Source: Protopterus annectens (lineage: Eukaryota > Chordata > Ceratodontiformes > Protopteridae). From it: 64,000 bases of DNA. Positions 49,228 to 61,563 of this stretch are shown in pieces (position 1 is the stretch's first letter; each line of letters begins with the position of its first letter). Position numbers and translations under genes: made by a program. Location: contig NC_056743.1 in assembly GCF_019279795.1 (NCBI RefSeq), positions 1,782,939,466 to 1,783,003,465 of the forward strand, in the 5' to 3' direction. The notes beneath the pieces are model-generated. The model was not told the DNA's origin. It did no database searches and was given only the letters and a program-made list of their open reading frames with translations.

Positions 49228-50108
49228 CAGTAGACTATCAGTTGTCATCAGAGTGAAACATTTTGTACTGTACAGCTTAATGGGAAATCAGTAGAGCTTA
49301 AAGTAGATACTGGATCTAAGTGCAACATTATGTCAGCACAAATGTTTGCTAAAGTAAAAGCTAGTGACAAACTTGATTCAGTAAAGCATGCAAAACTAGT
49401 TGCTTATGCTGGTGAAGAGATTCAGACTGATGGCGCAGTAGTCCTTTCATGCAATTCTTCTGGAAACAGCTATGACTTGCAGTTTTACATAGTCAAAAAA
49501 CACATGGAGTCACTGTTAGGCCTCAGAGACAGTCTAAGAATGAGACTGATTTCATTCAGTAAAGAGGTTTACCATACAAGTATGAACAATAGTTTTACGC
49601 AGAATATTTTTACTGAATATGCTGATATTTTCAAAGACTAGCTTGGTAAACACCCAGTCACATACCCCATGAAGTTAAACCATGAAGTAAACCCAGTTGT
49701 TAGACTAGCACCGAAGATGTTAGTAGCAGTGCAAAGTTAAAGCAAAACTAGCCAAAATGGTGCATTTAGGTGTCCTCATTTCAGCAGCAGAACCAACTGA
49801 ATGGGTATCCTCCATGGTCGTAGCTCATAAGAAAAGCTCAGATGACATTCGAATATGTATTGATCCAAGAGACTTAAACAAAGCACTTAAGTGTCCTCAT
49901 CTGACACATACAGTAGAACAGATAGCTGCTCTCATACTAAATTCCACTGTTTTCTCAGTCTTAGATGAAAAAAGCTCCTTTTGGCAAATTTTGCTGGATC
50001 GCAAATCTTCATTGTTAACTACATTCAGTACACCACTTGGTAGATACAGATTTTTGGGAATGCTATTTTGAATCAATTCTGATAGTGAAGTCTTTCAATG
50101 TGCCATGG

Positions 50109-50607
50109 TGTTATGCCTCTGCACTGGCCCAGTAATCAAGGAGACTCAATCCTCACCACTAGCACCAGTGAGGGACATGCATACAGTAAAGTACATTTTC
50201 CCTTAAGAGCACACAGAGATCACAGTCAGTCTGGGTGTTGATTTCTCCCTCTCTTTCTCCAGATCCTCAATAAGACTCCCCACTGGAACAGCTATAGGGT
50301 TAAGATCTCAGCTGAGGGGTCAAGCCAAGACCTCCGGCACCCTCTCTGTCCAACCAGTGCTTCGTGTCCCTGCCCAAATAGTTGACACCCACACACACGC
50401 ACTTTGAGATTTGATTTATATACTAACACAAAGATACTCCTGGGGAAGGCTGTCATATGTTTACTGGCTATGCCTCCTTATGCCCAGACTATAAGGTAGT
50501 TATTACTGCCACCAACCCCTCTATCAGCTACTAATAAGGCCCTTACAAAGGGTGACCAATTCTACTGTGTAATGTTACTATTATCCAAATGGTAAGTATG
50601 ACTATCC
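50109..50607 (-). mobile_element. Reversed gypsy LTR fragment
   Basis: On the minus strand it matches the 3' half of the LTR at 25.1-25.6 kb, including the GGACAGAGAGGGTGCCGGAG block and an end in GCATAACA. It lies inside the RT region of the mag-like fossil and is joined directly to an L2 fragment. The outer (U3) part is missing. Confidence 0.78.
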
Positions 50608-52885
50608 CTAGGAAACCATTGTCTTGGGGGACTTTAACATTGATTGGAACACCTGTTCCTCTGAAACTCACTCCACCTATTTAAACTCCATGGATTTACT
50701 CAGATCATTGCCACCCCCACCAGATTTAGCAAAAATAGTCAAAGATAGTATCCTTGATTGGATACTTATTAACGGCCACTCCCAAAAGTACAACTCTGTT
50801 ACATTACCCGATGATCTAAGTGATCACTGCCTTACCTATATTAGGCTCAAAGCTGACATTCACAACCAGCCCATCTACAAAACTATAAGAAACATCAGGA
50901 ACTTTAACCTTGACAACTTCCAAAATAAACTCAAAGCATGTAATTGGAATGTCTTGAAACAACTCCCATTACAAGAAGCAGCTGAGTACTTCAATAAGAG
51001 ATATCTCGCTATTCTTAACCACCATGCTCCTACCTGTACCATCCATGTAAAAGCCAGAGTTGCACTGTGGCTATCTAAAGAAACAAAAAAAAAATTTAAA
51101 CTAAGAAACAGTGCCTGGGCCAGGTGGCATGTTAACCAAAGCCCCTATGGACCAAGTAAGATACCGGCAGCTAACTAATCAGACCAAAACATCTGTCATT
51201 CTAGACAAAAAAAAATCACTACACCCTCCTACAGCAAAAGTATCAGCTAAAACCTCAAACGTTCTGGGCTGGTATTAACAATCTTCTCCACCCAGGCCAT
51301 TTTGCCACTCCTACTCCATCAGCTGACCTCGATAAATACCCTGTAGAAATTGCAAACTGCTTCAACTCCTCCTTTACTGAAACTATCCAATGTTTAGCTA
51401 CCCATCTCACTCCATCGGACACGAACACCAGCTCTGGCATATCTAGCCCTGATCCACCCAGCACCCAACCCACTTTTACCTTTCAAACCATACCTACCAA
51501 CCTGATCCGGACCTTACTCAAAAGTTAAAACCTACTACACTAGCTGCAGACCACCTCCCAGCTGAATATCTTCAAAAAGCAGCTGATGCCATAGCACTTC
51601 CATTTCTATTCTGATCAACAGATCCATCTCAGAAGGATCCATCCTAGCAATATGGAAAATATCACGTTATACCTAGTCATAAAGAAGAAGTTCCACAGAC
51701 TTATCTAACTTTAGGCCTATAGCCATTCTTTCACCACTAGCTAAAATCATGGAAAGATGCATACACAAACAAATCATGCACTTTTCATTCAAAACAGAAA
51801 GGTCGACTACTCACAGCATGGCTTTAGGCCATTCCACAGTATCACCATGGCTCTTCTATCTTTCTATAATATCAATCTTCATCGTAACAACAACAAACTA
51901 TCTTCAGCACTCTTCCTAGATCTCTCAAAAGCTTTCTATATGGTCAACCATCAGCTATTGCTCAATACCCTACAAACCATAGGTTTAGACCAACACGCAA
52001 TACAATGGTTTCACACCTACCTAAATGGTAGACAGCAGGCTGTCTTATGGCAGAGTAAGCTGTCATCCCAACTTCCTCTAACCCTAGGTGTTCCACAAGG
52101 GTCCATACTAGGTCACCTTCTTTTCTCTGTCTTTGTCAATGATCTGCACACTGCCATCCCAGGAGCTACCTGCATCCAATATGCAGATGACTCAATGCTA
52201 ATATGCTCCACCTCCTCTCCTACACAATGTCTAACCCTCACCAAGACCACTTTGAGCATGGTAGAAACATGGCTAGCTAATCACTGCCTGCTTCTAAATC
52301 CTAACAAAACCAGGTTACTACTTTTCTCCCTTAACCGTAGAATTTCTCCTTCCTTCAATATCAAATCTAGAAATTACACCATTATTTCCCCTGATGACCA
52401 TACAAAGCTTCTAGGTGTCATAATAAACAACAACCTTAAATTTGATAGACATGTAAATCACACTAAGCCCGTCGACAAAAAACTTGGCTCCCTCTACAGA
52501 TCCAAACCTTTCCTCACCCACCTAGCTAGGGTAGCTATTGCAAAATCACACTTCCTCTCTACCCTTATGTATTCCTCCCCTGTACTCACCAACCTATCCA
52601 AAACCAAAACCAAAACCAATCTCAACAAATTATCAGGATGTTACAATCATATAGCCATATTTGCTCCTGGCATGGCTTTTAGGACCCACCTTTGCCAGAA
52701 CTTCAAAGCACTGGGATTGTTAGACCATCCTACCCTTCTGCAGTTCAATCAGCTTGTGCATAAAATACTCCAGCAACCTGATAACACCCCTGCCCTCAAA
52801 TCTTCTCACCCCTCATAGTGCCCCCAGGCCATTATGCTCAGCTAATAAACTATTGATACTGACCACCCAGACAAAATACAGAGCA
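50608..52885 (+). mobile_element. L2-like LINE fragment (endonuclease to RT C-terminus)
   Basis: It carries the late endonuclease domain (GDFNIDWNTCSSE) and the linker at 50624-51178. The RT at 51757-52818 has LFLDLSKAF, GVPQGSILG and QYADDSMLICS. It is close to the LINE at 28.9-33.5 kb but in the opposite orientation. In motif A the usual AFD is AFY here, while the preceding catalytic D is kept. Both ends are truncated: there is no 5' UTR and no 3' tail, so it was cut after insertion. Confidence 0.83.
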
Positions 52886-54132
52886 GCATGAAAATGAAAC
52901 GGCAGACTTTCATCATCATGACTTTGATAAACTATGAAATCACACAGCTTCAGACCCAGTTCTATGGAAGATGCAAAATGTTATCAGTCAAGGCTGGCCA
53001 ACATGACAAACCAGTTTACCACTTGACATTCAGCAGTATTTTCCTTGCTGAGATGAGCTCATGATGGAAGATGGAATCATCATGAAAAGTCCAAAAGTGG
53101 TAACTCCTAAAGTATTACAACATGAACTTTGCATCATGCTCACCTGGGTACTGATTCAACCAAAAAGAGGACAAGAGGCATTGTATGTTTGGCCTATGTC
53201 CAAAGATAGAGAAGGAAACTCTCATGTTCAATTTGTGACTATGCCAAACCGTATCAACAAAAAGAATCACTTCAGCTGCACCAGATTCCTGAATTACCAT
53301 GGTCAACAGTTGCTACAGATATTTAGTGTTAGTAAACTCTTAGTCAAATTGGTTTGAAATTGACCTACTTCCCAACTTGACATACAGCACTTTCATCACA
53401 AAATTGAAGAGACATTATTCTGTCCATGGTAGTCCCCACAAAGTCGTTTCTGAGAATAGTGCACAGTCTACAAGTCAGCAGTTCAAGAAATTTGCTGAAT
53501 CTTGGGACTTTGTTCATATTACCAGTAGTCCTAAGTATACACAGCCCAATTGGTTAGTTGAGCATGCAGTTCACAGTGCAGAATGTTTATTGGAGAAATC
53601 CAAAAGAGATGGTAGCAAAGTTTTCTTAACTTATTCGATCTCTAAAATATTCCTCGAGACAACTTGCTTGATTCACCTGCTCAGAGATTAATGTCCAGAC
53701 AGACTAGGACAGTAAACAATTGTAATCAAATATAAAGAACAACAGAATGATGTTTTCTTGAAAGTTGAAACTTGACCAGTCACAAATGTTGTACTGCGAT
53801 AAGGCCAGTAAACTCCATAGACCATTACTACAAAGAAAAGTTGTTGAGAATGCAGACATCTAAAGGATATGACCAAGTGGGAATTGTGAAGAATATTTGT
53901 AAAGAACCGAGATCTTACATCATACAATCTGAAGGAATGAATTTCAGAAGGAATTGAAGACCAATGTTAACTGTCTCCAAACCAGTGATGCAGCAGATTG
54001 CCTGTGCCAATGACTATAATTCGCAGAGTGACTTTACACCTCTTCAAATTCAAAACAGTATGCTTTCTTCAAACCATTTTGAAGTAATCCCTGAAGTTTC
54101 AGTTGTGCAAAAATCCCCAGATACTGTCCCTG

Positions 54133-56115
54133 TTCATAGGTTCATAGGATGGTACTAGGCTGTCGGCCCTAGGGCCTATACAAGCCTAGTCATAACAATT
54201 CCCTGGATATTTCTTCCCACGACCCCTGTCTAGCAGGGCAACTGACATTACCCCCGGGGTGAATTTCCTATCTCCAATCCAATCAAGGTTCCATTTGAAG
54301 AGGGCCAAGGAGGCATTCTGCTTGACATGTATGGGCAGTCTATTCCAAAGTATGGGAAGTCTCTGGGTCAGGAACCCCCTCCAGCATGTTTTGTTTATTG
54401 TGATGACAAGGTTTAGATCCTTAGAGCATGTGGCTCTGAGGGATTGGGATTTCTTTAAGTGGAGCATGTCCAGCAGCTCGGGGTTTGACATGGCCTTGTA
54501 TGTTAAACAAAGATCACCTCTGAGTAGATGATATGCCACAGAGTACAGCAGGAGTTTTTTAGACAGTCAGCATATGGCATCTGCTTTAGGCCTGTGATTC
54601 TTTTAGTGAGGTATTTCTGCGGCCTTCCCAGCTGGTGCAGATGTCTTGTGAGGTACATACCAAATGGGGCGTTATACTCTATAATGGGTCTAATGAGGGA
54701 TAAGTACAGTGGGACAATGACCACCTTTTTTTCTGGATGAAAAGCCCTTAGTGATGAGGTGTGCCACAAAGATTTCCTCACTGTTGTGGCTATATGGTTA
54801 TCGAAGGTGAGACCACTGTCCACCTGTGTCCCTAAGTCTCATCACATTTTTGATGTTTAGTGTACTGCCACCTATGTGGTAATTCATGGGTACATGTTTT
54901 TTTTCCAAAGGGGATAGTTATACATTTCTTGGCATTAAGCTTGAGCCCATGGCTCCGGCACCAGGAATCTGTTTCTGTAAGGCCCTTTTGTAGAATATCC
55001 ACATCATTTGGGGATTCAATAATGGCTCCCAGTTTGCAGTCATCTGCAAACTTTGTTAGCCAGAGTCCCTTAGTGTTGGCCTGTACTTCAGAGAAATAGA
55101 TGCCAAACAAGAGTGGTCTCAGGACTGAACCCTGAGGTACTCCACTTGTCAGTTGTCTAGAGTTGGATTTGGAGTCTGCTACTTTTACAATCTGGGTTCT
55201 GTCAGTAAGCCAGTTGGCAACCCATCGAGTGACACAGGGATTTATGCCCAGTTTAGTAAGTTTATCTGATTCCAGAGTTGGCGGCCACAGTGGTACAGCG
55301 GTCAGCATTGCCACCTCACAGCAAGAGGTTCTCCGGTTCAATCCTCGGCTGGGGTGCCTTCTGTGCAGAGTCTGCATGTCCTCCCTGTGGCTGTGTGGGT
55401 TTCCTCCAGGTGCTCCGGTTTCCTCCCACATCCCAAAGACATGCTGTAGGTGGATTGGACACTCTAGAAATTGACACTAGGTGTGAGTGTGTGCCTTCTG
55501 TAGAAGGTTGGGTGCCGGGCTGGCTACTCGACACTGTAAAACTCCACTGCCAATCATGAGTGGACAGGTGATCGTCTGTGGCGACCCCTAACTGGGAAAA
55601 GCTGAAAGAAGAAGACCTATGATTCCAGAGTGGGGGATGGTATTGGAGGCCTTGTTGAGGTCCAGATAGGCTGTGTGGACTGCCTTACCCTAGTCAACAG
55701 CTCTGGAGACTGATTTGAAGAAGTCAGTTAGGTTCAGGAGACAAAATCGGCCCTTCACGAACCCAAACTGGGTGGGGTCCAGTGTTTGAAGGTTGTCGAT
55801 GTCTTTGTTTAAGTTCCATGATGATGTGTTCCATGCCCTTGCAGATCAGGCTCGTCAGACTGATGGGACGGTAGTTCCCGGGATCCAAGGTGGAACCCCT
55901 CTTGTGGAGTGGGATAACTGTAGCTATGTGCCACTCAGTGGGCACAAAGCCTGAGGTGAGGCTATGATTAAACATGACACTTGTGTGAGGTGCCAGTTCA
56001 TTTTGTAGTTCATGTAGTACACAGCCCGGGATGTCATCTGGTCCCATGGATGCTGTATTCTTAGCTTTGGAGAGTGCGGTTTCTACTTGTGTGACCATGA
56101 TTACTGGAATATGGC
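54133..56115 (-). mobile_element. CR1-type LINE fragment
   Basis: On the minus strand it carries an RT with PGNYRPISLTSLICKGMEHI (at 56098-55724), then SGVPQGSVLRPLLFGIYFSE and FADDCKLGAII (at 55431-54832). The C-terminal region (YLTKRITGLKQMPYADCL, LLRGDLCLTYKAM) ends in a 3' UTR with two CCTATGAA octamers at 54133-54148. It is 5'-truncated. A V-SINE-like element interrupts the RT at 55279-55619. There are frame disruptions near 54600-54830 and around 55700. It separates the integrase end of the mag-like fossil from its 3' LTR. Confidence 0.83.
55279..55619 (+). mobile_element. V-SINE-like SINE, complete, with target duplication
   Basis: It has a tRNA-like head (CACAGTGGTACAGCGGTCAG, B box GGTTCAATCC), the central domain with CTCCAGGTGCTCCGGTTTCC, and a tail GGCGACCCCTAACTGGGAAA ending in (GAA)n. 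A perfect 12-bp duplication TGATTCCAGAGT flanks it (55267-55278 and 55620-55631). It is the best copy of the family that also occurs at 14.9 and 15.6 kb. Confidence 0.9.
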
Positions 56116-56340
56116 AATCTTTTGGTATTGAGATACCAAGTCATAACCCAGGCTTAACCCCGTCATAATTTCTATGTTACCAGATCAGGTAGAATTTCCA
56201 GACCAAATCCTAAATACACAGCGACTTCGACTTTAGCTCAGTTTTGTTTATTAAGATGTTGATATATTGATTAGCTCTGAAAATGTCTTTGTTCTCCTAT
56301 TTTGCATGTTGAGAAAAATTAGAGGGAGGATTTATATCAG

Positions 56341-56583
56341 TGTGTATATTGTACCTAGTCAGCCACTGTAGTCAGAGACCACGAGCATATAAGTTACTGA
56401 GCACGTGCAAGATCAGTGCCATTTACTATAGTCATTTAGAGTGAGTGTAAGCATGAATGGACAGGCACATGTGAGTGTGTTTAGTAGTAATGAGTGAGTC
56501 AGTAAACATACAAAGTTTGAAGTATATGTTCCAGTTACAGCTCCTAATGTTTATGTACAATGAATGACTTGAACCCATCCAGT
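56341..56583 (+). repeat. 3' LTR of the mag-like gypsy fossil
   Basis: It matches 35947-36038 joined to 43389-43560, for example TATAAGTTACTGAGCACGTG and GACTTGAACCCATCCAGT. It follows a purine tract (AGAGGGAGGA) at about 56321-56331. It shows the uninterrupted sequence at the point where the Gmr1-like element entered the 5' LTR. The last 30 or so bases differ from the 5' LTR. Confidence 0.78.
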
Positions 56584-57599
56584 ACTTCAGTGCATGGGGG
56601 AAGGGGTGAAATATACACACATTTAGTTTAAAGTGTAACCAATACTTTATTAATAGAGACAAAAAAAAACAAACAGCATATTGGCTAGTAAATCAACAGA
56701 GATATGTTAGCAAGAAAACTTAGTCTTTAATTTATAGTTTACTGGAATAAAGAAAAGACGAAAAACAGGTTTGAAAGTGCAATGCAGAGCCAGAGCTTGT
56801 ACTTCACACTGGAGGAATTCTAACTGATGCATACTCCAAAAATAAAAGTACAGGTTTGTCCCTAATAGAACAATGCAATAAAAGAATATCAGCTCCCAGC
56901 TCAGCCTGCAGCAAAAGGTAATACTTTAATACTAACCATGAGTTTGTTTAAAACTGCTTAAGAATGCTGGTCACCCAAACTGTACTATTAAATCATGTAT
57001 AAATTGTAGGTCACAGCTAATAAAAAGATTAAATGAACCAAATGTGATTTTCTACTTGTTTTAATTGACCTGCACAAATGATCAAGTGAAGCATGTTTTA
57101 CATATATTCGAAATATCCACTGCCTCATGACATGCACCAACCATAAATCCAGTGAGGGAAATCATAGACATGCCCTGGGATTCAGATGTATTTTCTACCT
57201 TGTAATAGAGAAGTCTGCATGATAAGTGGTCATATGCAGGGTGTGGAATTCACAGGCATACTAAGCATGAACAAGGAATGCCCAGCAATGTAGTGATCCA
57301 TATTGTTTACTAGTGGCAGTATACTGACATGGCAATGAGCAACATTATTAAAATGAGGGACTATGCAGATGCAAATGAGGGGAAACAATGTGATGACTGA
57401 TTCAGAAACACATATTCTGTGACTGCATGCACTAGCTGCAGAGCAATTGACCACAAGAAATTCCTGGTGCTACATGAGGGGAATTGTGAAATAATGTATG
57501 GTATAGCTACAACATTAACAAACTTGTATATGCAACTGGCTGTACTTGCTGTTGGTAGGCATAGTGTTGCACATCCATCTCCACCTAACACTTTATACC
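56584..57599. other. No recognisable gene
   Basis: No domain could be assigned. The right part may be the 5' region of the Harbinger relic that follows. Confidence 0.4.
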
Positions 57600-58480
57600 T
57601 TTCATAACACTGAAATTGTGGACTGCTACCAAGTGGATGGAGCTGGTTGAGATGTGTTGCCCTGTTTTGCAGGTCTGTTAAACTTGTGTTTCTTTGAGAA
57701 TACTAGCTTTAGAGATGTTATAACCACCAACAAGTGACATGGTAGGCATATCCCAGGCACATGGCTTGAAGGATGTTGCATTAGCTATTCAGTTCCATGT
57801 TTCTTCATGTGGGAAGGCATATGTGGTCTCCTTGTACCACAGAGGAGAGAGTGATAACATGTGGCCTTTTTATGACATAGTTAATGTCTCTGTGGTACTG
57901 ATGCTATAGACTGCATCCACATTGAAATAAAGGCCCCACCTCATAAGCATAGAAGATGGTATGTTAGCTGTAAAGGTTACCAGTTCAGCAAATTTCAAGT
58001 CGTCTGTAATGCACTGAATATTATCTACAACGTGGCTGCAGGCCACACAGGCAGTGCAAGTGACTCGCACATATGCCACATGTGCCTACTGCTCTATCTG
58101 TATAGGATGATTTTCCTAAGGGGCATCTTATTGGTAATATCCATATGCCCTGAATTCATGGTTGATTACACCTATCAGAAATCCACAAAGCATGGCAGAT
58201 GATGACTACAACAATCCCCTGTCACAAACCCAGGTAATCCCTGAGTATGTATTTGACCTGCTTGAAAGCCTGGTTTTGTTACATTAATTCATCCAGTAAT
58301 GCACTTCAGAATGACTTTGGCACCTGTATGAAGATATTTTCTGTCAGTGCTGTGTTACATAGCCTAAATATTATTGAGGAAAAAGCAGAAAGTAGACATG
58401 CAGGAGGAACAAGTTCCACCATATCAGGCAGTGAAGGATGCTTTGAAAAGCCAACAGCAGAGGAAGACTATGCCAGATGA
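57600..58480 (+). pseudogene. PIF/Harbinger transposase relic
   Basis: The plus strand shows pieces of a Harbinger-type DDE transposase. A helix-turn-helix-like segment (MVGISQAHGLKDVALAI, about 57740-57790) is followed by the first catalytic region AIDCIHIEIKAPPHKHRRWY (about 57902-57960). Then come YVSCKGYQFSKFQVVCNA and a VAAGHTGSASDSHIC stretch holding the second aspartate (to about 58070). FPKGHLIGNIHMP follows near 58110-58155, and a C-terminal region runs to about 58480. The frame is interrupted several times by stops and shifts. Harbinger transposases cut DNA next to 3-bp TTA/TAA targets and need a Myb-like partner. Confidence 0.7.
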
Positions 58481-60659
58481 AGGTGGGCATAATATGCCAA
58501 GGCATTAGTTAAGAGGCATCAGCTGGCTCATTACTACTGCACAGATTAAAGCAATATACAAAGCATTAACAGTGCTGCATGCAAACCTAAAACCAGGCTG
58601 TGCTCATTCCTGCATAGAGTAGCCACACTGCATCAGACATAGGCTACCCAAGTGTAGCAAGCAGGGAAAAGTTATTAGTTCAGGTGAGGAGAAGACATAG
58701 CTTGCAGTATCATTTAAAGGAAAATGTGTGTGTGATATTGTTGATATTAATGTGGTGATGTATGTGTCAGATATTTGAAGAGGGATTGGAGTAGGGGTCT
58801 CTGTTATATTTTCTATGCATGCATGTGTGTGTCTGCTCTGATGTTGCAACACTGTAGTGAACTTGTACAGTCAGGTCCCAGAGCCACAAGATATGGATGC
58901 ATTCTATGCATATTCCTATATATCAGAGTGCCCTTTCCTGGAAGGGTCACAGGCTATATCTAACCAATTTGAGTAATGGCCTGCACTTGACATTTCTGTG
59001 TCATGAGCTCCACATCCTCAATGATGTGCATGTCTGGCCCTACTTACCTACAGACTGAATAGTGTAGAGGAAGTAGTGGTGATTTTGTGCCCAGAATATG
59101 CCATCTCTTCCACAATGGCCCTCAACATTGGCAGCAGTTTTGGAGTGTCCATGAGAAGTGTGATGTACCCTGTGTGCGCAGGGAGACCTGTATTGTACAA
59201 GCTGTATATGTGAAATGTCCGTTATATAGTACATAAGGGACATAGTCACTCAGGTCATCTCTCACCATATTAAACATGTACCCTCTCAGCAAAGACTGTG
59301 TTGTTAACCTGCTCCTCTGTAATGGCTCTAGACATTCACTGGGTCATGGACATAGAGACAGCTTTGGGGGGGGGGCAGGCAGTATCCCTTATGTCTAATG
59401 GCACACCAACAGTCCTTATCTCTGTAGTCAGGGGAAATGACAGCAACCAAGGATAACCACACCATACATGGTGATATCCCTTCCCAGCTAGATCTGCATG
59501 TGACTCCCTGTCCTTCTGTGTCTTCCTGTGGCTCTGAGGTGGCTTCAACAAGCATAGATGCCATGTCCACTGACTGGAGATGTGGAGTCCACATTTTCTG
59601 CATCCAACACTAATAAAATGCCCCTGATCATCATTGACAGAGTCTGACTCATCTCCAATATCAGATGGTAGTATATCCATGATGGAAGACCTGGGTAACA
59701 TGCCATCTGTGAAAACACCAAATGTAAATACTCACAGTAAGTGAGGTCTGTCACCAGTACTTTAATCCCAGTGAATGAAGGCTAACTTTTGTGTTTAGTG
59801 GTAGAATGTAATAAGCTAGATCTTACCTTGTACTGTTGGTCTTTTGGTTAGAAGTGATAATGTTTCTACATAAAAAATGAATACGACATGTAGTGATATA
59901 TAGTACAGCACATATTTATCCAGTATGCAGTAACATAAAGCCATAGCAATACAGACCAGGGGCATCTGCAGTGAAGATTCTCATAGCTCACTGCAGTTCT
60001 GTGCCAATGTCCAGCACTGCACCATAGTCTTATGATGAGTTTGACCCAACCCCCATGCAGACATGCCTCTTATCACACTGTGCTCCTGTGCCAGGTGGAC
60101 AGCACACTCCATATTAGTGTTTATCATATCAGTGGCCCTGTGTCTAACCTAATTGCTGTCTGTTCCCTGGCCACCAATGACAGTTACATCACTGATCACA
60201 TGCTGCCAAACAGGGTTGGGATAGGGCTGGTCAGATTTATCATGACCAATCATCTGCTGACAGTGGAGAGAGAGGGCCAGCAACAAAATATAATTTTCTG
60301 CATGGAAGAACTTACATTTTCATGGCTTGAGACTAGTAGGCATAATGATGAGTGAGAGCAGAATAACTCAGGTGATGATGCACATACATATCAGTATATT
60401 TCATACATACACACGAGCAGGCATTCCTGGTTCGAGTCCCACTGCAACATATTCCATTTTCCATGTCAAATCACATTATGACCAATATTTTAGTTGCATA
60501 ACCTACTAAATAACATATTTGTGAACTGGAGTCCACAGATAATCACATGTGCTCCATACAGTATATGTACACAGGAATCATGGATACAAATGGAAGGTAA
60601 AATGTGTAATGAATGATAATGCCATACAGCATCCAAATCCCCCACCTTCCCAAGAACCA

Positions 60660-60790
60660 TTAGACATTACTGTCTAAATTAGTGCAGTGGTAAGTGGGAG
60701 TAAGCACTAGTAAGCAAGTGTAAGCGCTATTAAGTAGCAGTAAGCAGGAGTAAGCATATGTAAGCACTAGTAAGTGGGTTTAAGCCCTTT
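60660..60790 (+). repeat. TAAGC-rich degenerate minisatellite
   Basis: About ten GTAAGC-type units are spaced 10-13 bp apart (for example AGTAAGCACTAGTAAGCAAG), with looser units continuing to about 60830. Confidence 0.75.
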
Positions 60791-60974
60791 TGCATGGAGG
60801 TAAACAATGCGCACACAGGTTAAGCAATATTGAAACTAACTCTCTGTAAACATATTTAACCAGATTTTAGCATTGCTTGCCCTCAAGCAAACACACCCCA
60901 ACCTGCTTACAAGAGCTTAAAAGTGCTTTAATCACTCTGTATCCAACAGCTGCAGTGCTGTTCAGCAACAAAAT

Positions 60975-61047
60975 GAACAGCCTTGCAGGTCTTGAACCCA
61001 GGACACTATAATCACAGTAGTTGACCACCAAGCTATCACAGCAGTAC
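60975..61047 (-). pseudogene. tRNA-like sequence, SINE head or tRNA pseudogene
   Basis: On the minus strand an A box (TAGCTTGGTGG) and a consensus B box (GGTTCAAGACC) lie at tRNA spacing. The anticodon stem (ACTA/TAGT) is partly formed, but the T stem and acceptor stem are poor. No body of a known SINE family was recognised downstream. Confidence 0.4.
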
Positions 61048-61563
61048 ATAAGAATGAGGTATCGCCAAACAAACCCTCACTATAGTAAAATCAAACGGAA
61101 CATGTGTAAGTAATCAGTATACAGTCATATGTTCTATAACCTACTACATAACATAAATATGTGAACTGGAGTACTGAAGTAAGCCCAGATGTGAAGTGTA
61201 AATGTAACAGTGTGTTGAAGTCCCCTACTAAACACAAGGACCCCATACTGTGTACATACACATGACTCATGGATACCATACATAGATATAAGATGTAATG
61301 AATAATAAATTAATGCCAAAAAGCAAATATAATGCAAAGCCAATTTTAAGCAACGCTAAGCATTGCACAGGCTAGCTTATGAACTCAATGTGCCCAGTGG
61401 TATACCCCTTTAAACAATGACAACCTTAGGTAAGCAGATTTGCCCATTGCTTAGCCTTTTCAAAACCAGCCAATCATGGCAAAGTGTGGGAATTTGGCCC
61501 TACTTAAACCCAACAGGTGGGAATACATTGCATAACTGGTTGTAGCTTCCCCTTGCAGGCACC

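Larger units (their letters stand above)
35947..56583 (+). mobile_element. mag-like Ty3/gypsy fossil carrying nested insertions
   Basis: Its parts lie in order on the plus strand. The 5' LTR is in two pieces, 35947-36038 and 43389-43576. A primer-binding-like site starting TGGTGTTAGAA follows at 43577. The gag start is at 44022-44285, and more gag with a zinc-knuckle region at 47480-47990. Protease and RT are at 49250-50105, the integrase core at about 52890-53700, and the 3' LTR at 56341-56583. The parts are separated by at least six later insertions. Similar LTR sequence at both ends defines the unit; without insertions it would be about 5 kb. The element is old and broken in many places. 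Confidence 0.78.
58481..61563. other. Unassigned interval between Harbinger-type relics
   Basis: No further coding domain was recognised on either strand. It contains a TAAGC-rich minisatellite (60660-60790) and a tRNA-like stretch on the minus strand (60975-61047). If the transposase and Myb relics are one element, this is its interior plus insertions. Confidence 0.4.

Noticed and set aside
60400-60445. B-box-like GGTTCGAGTCCC
   Set aside because: No A box at proper spacing and no cloverleaf; an isolated match.
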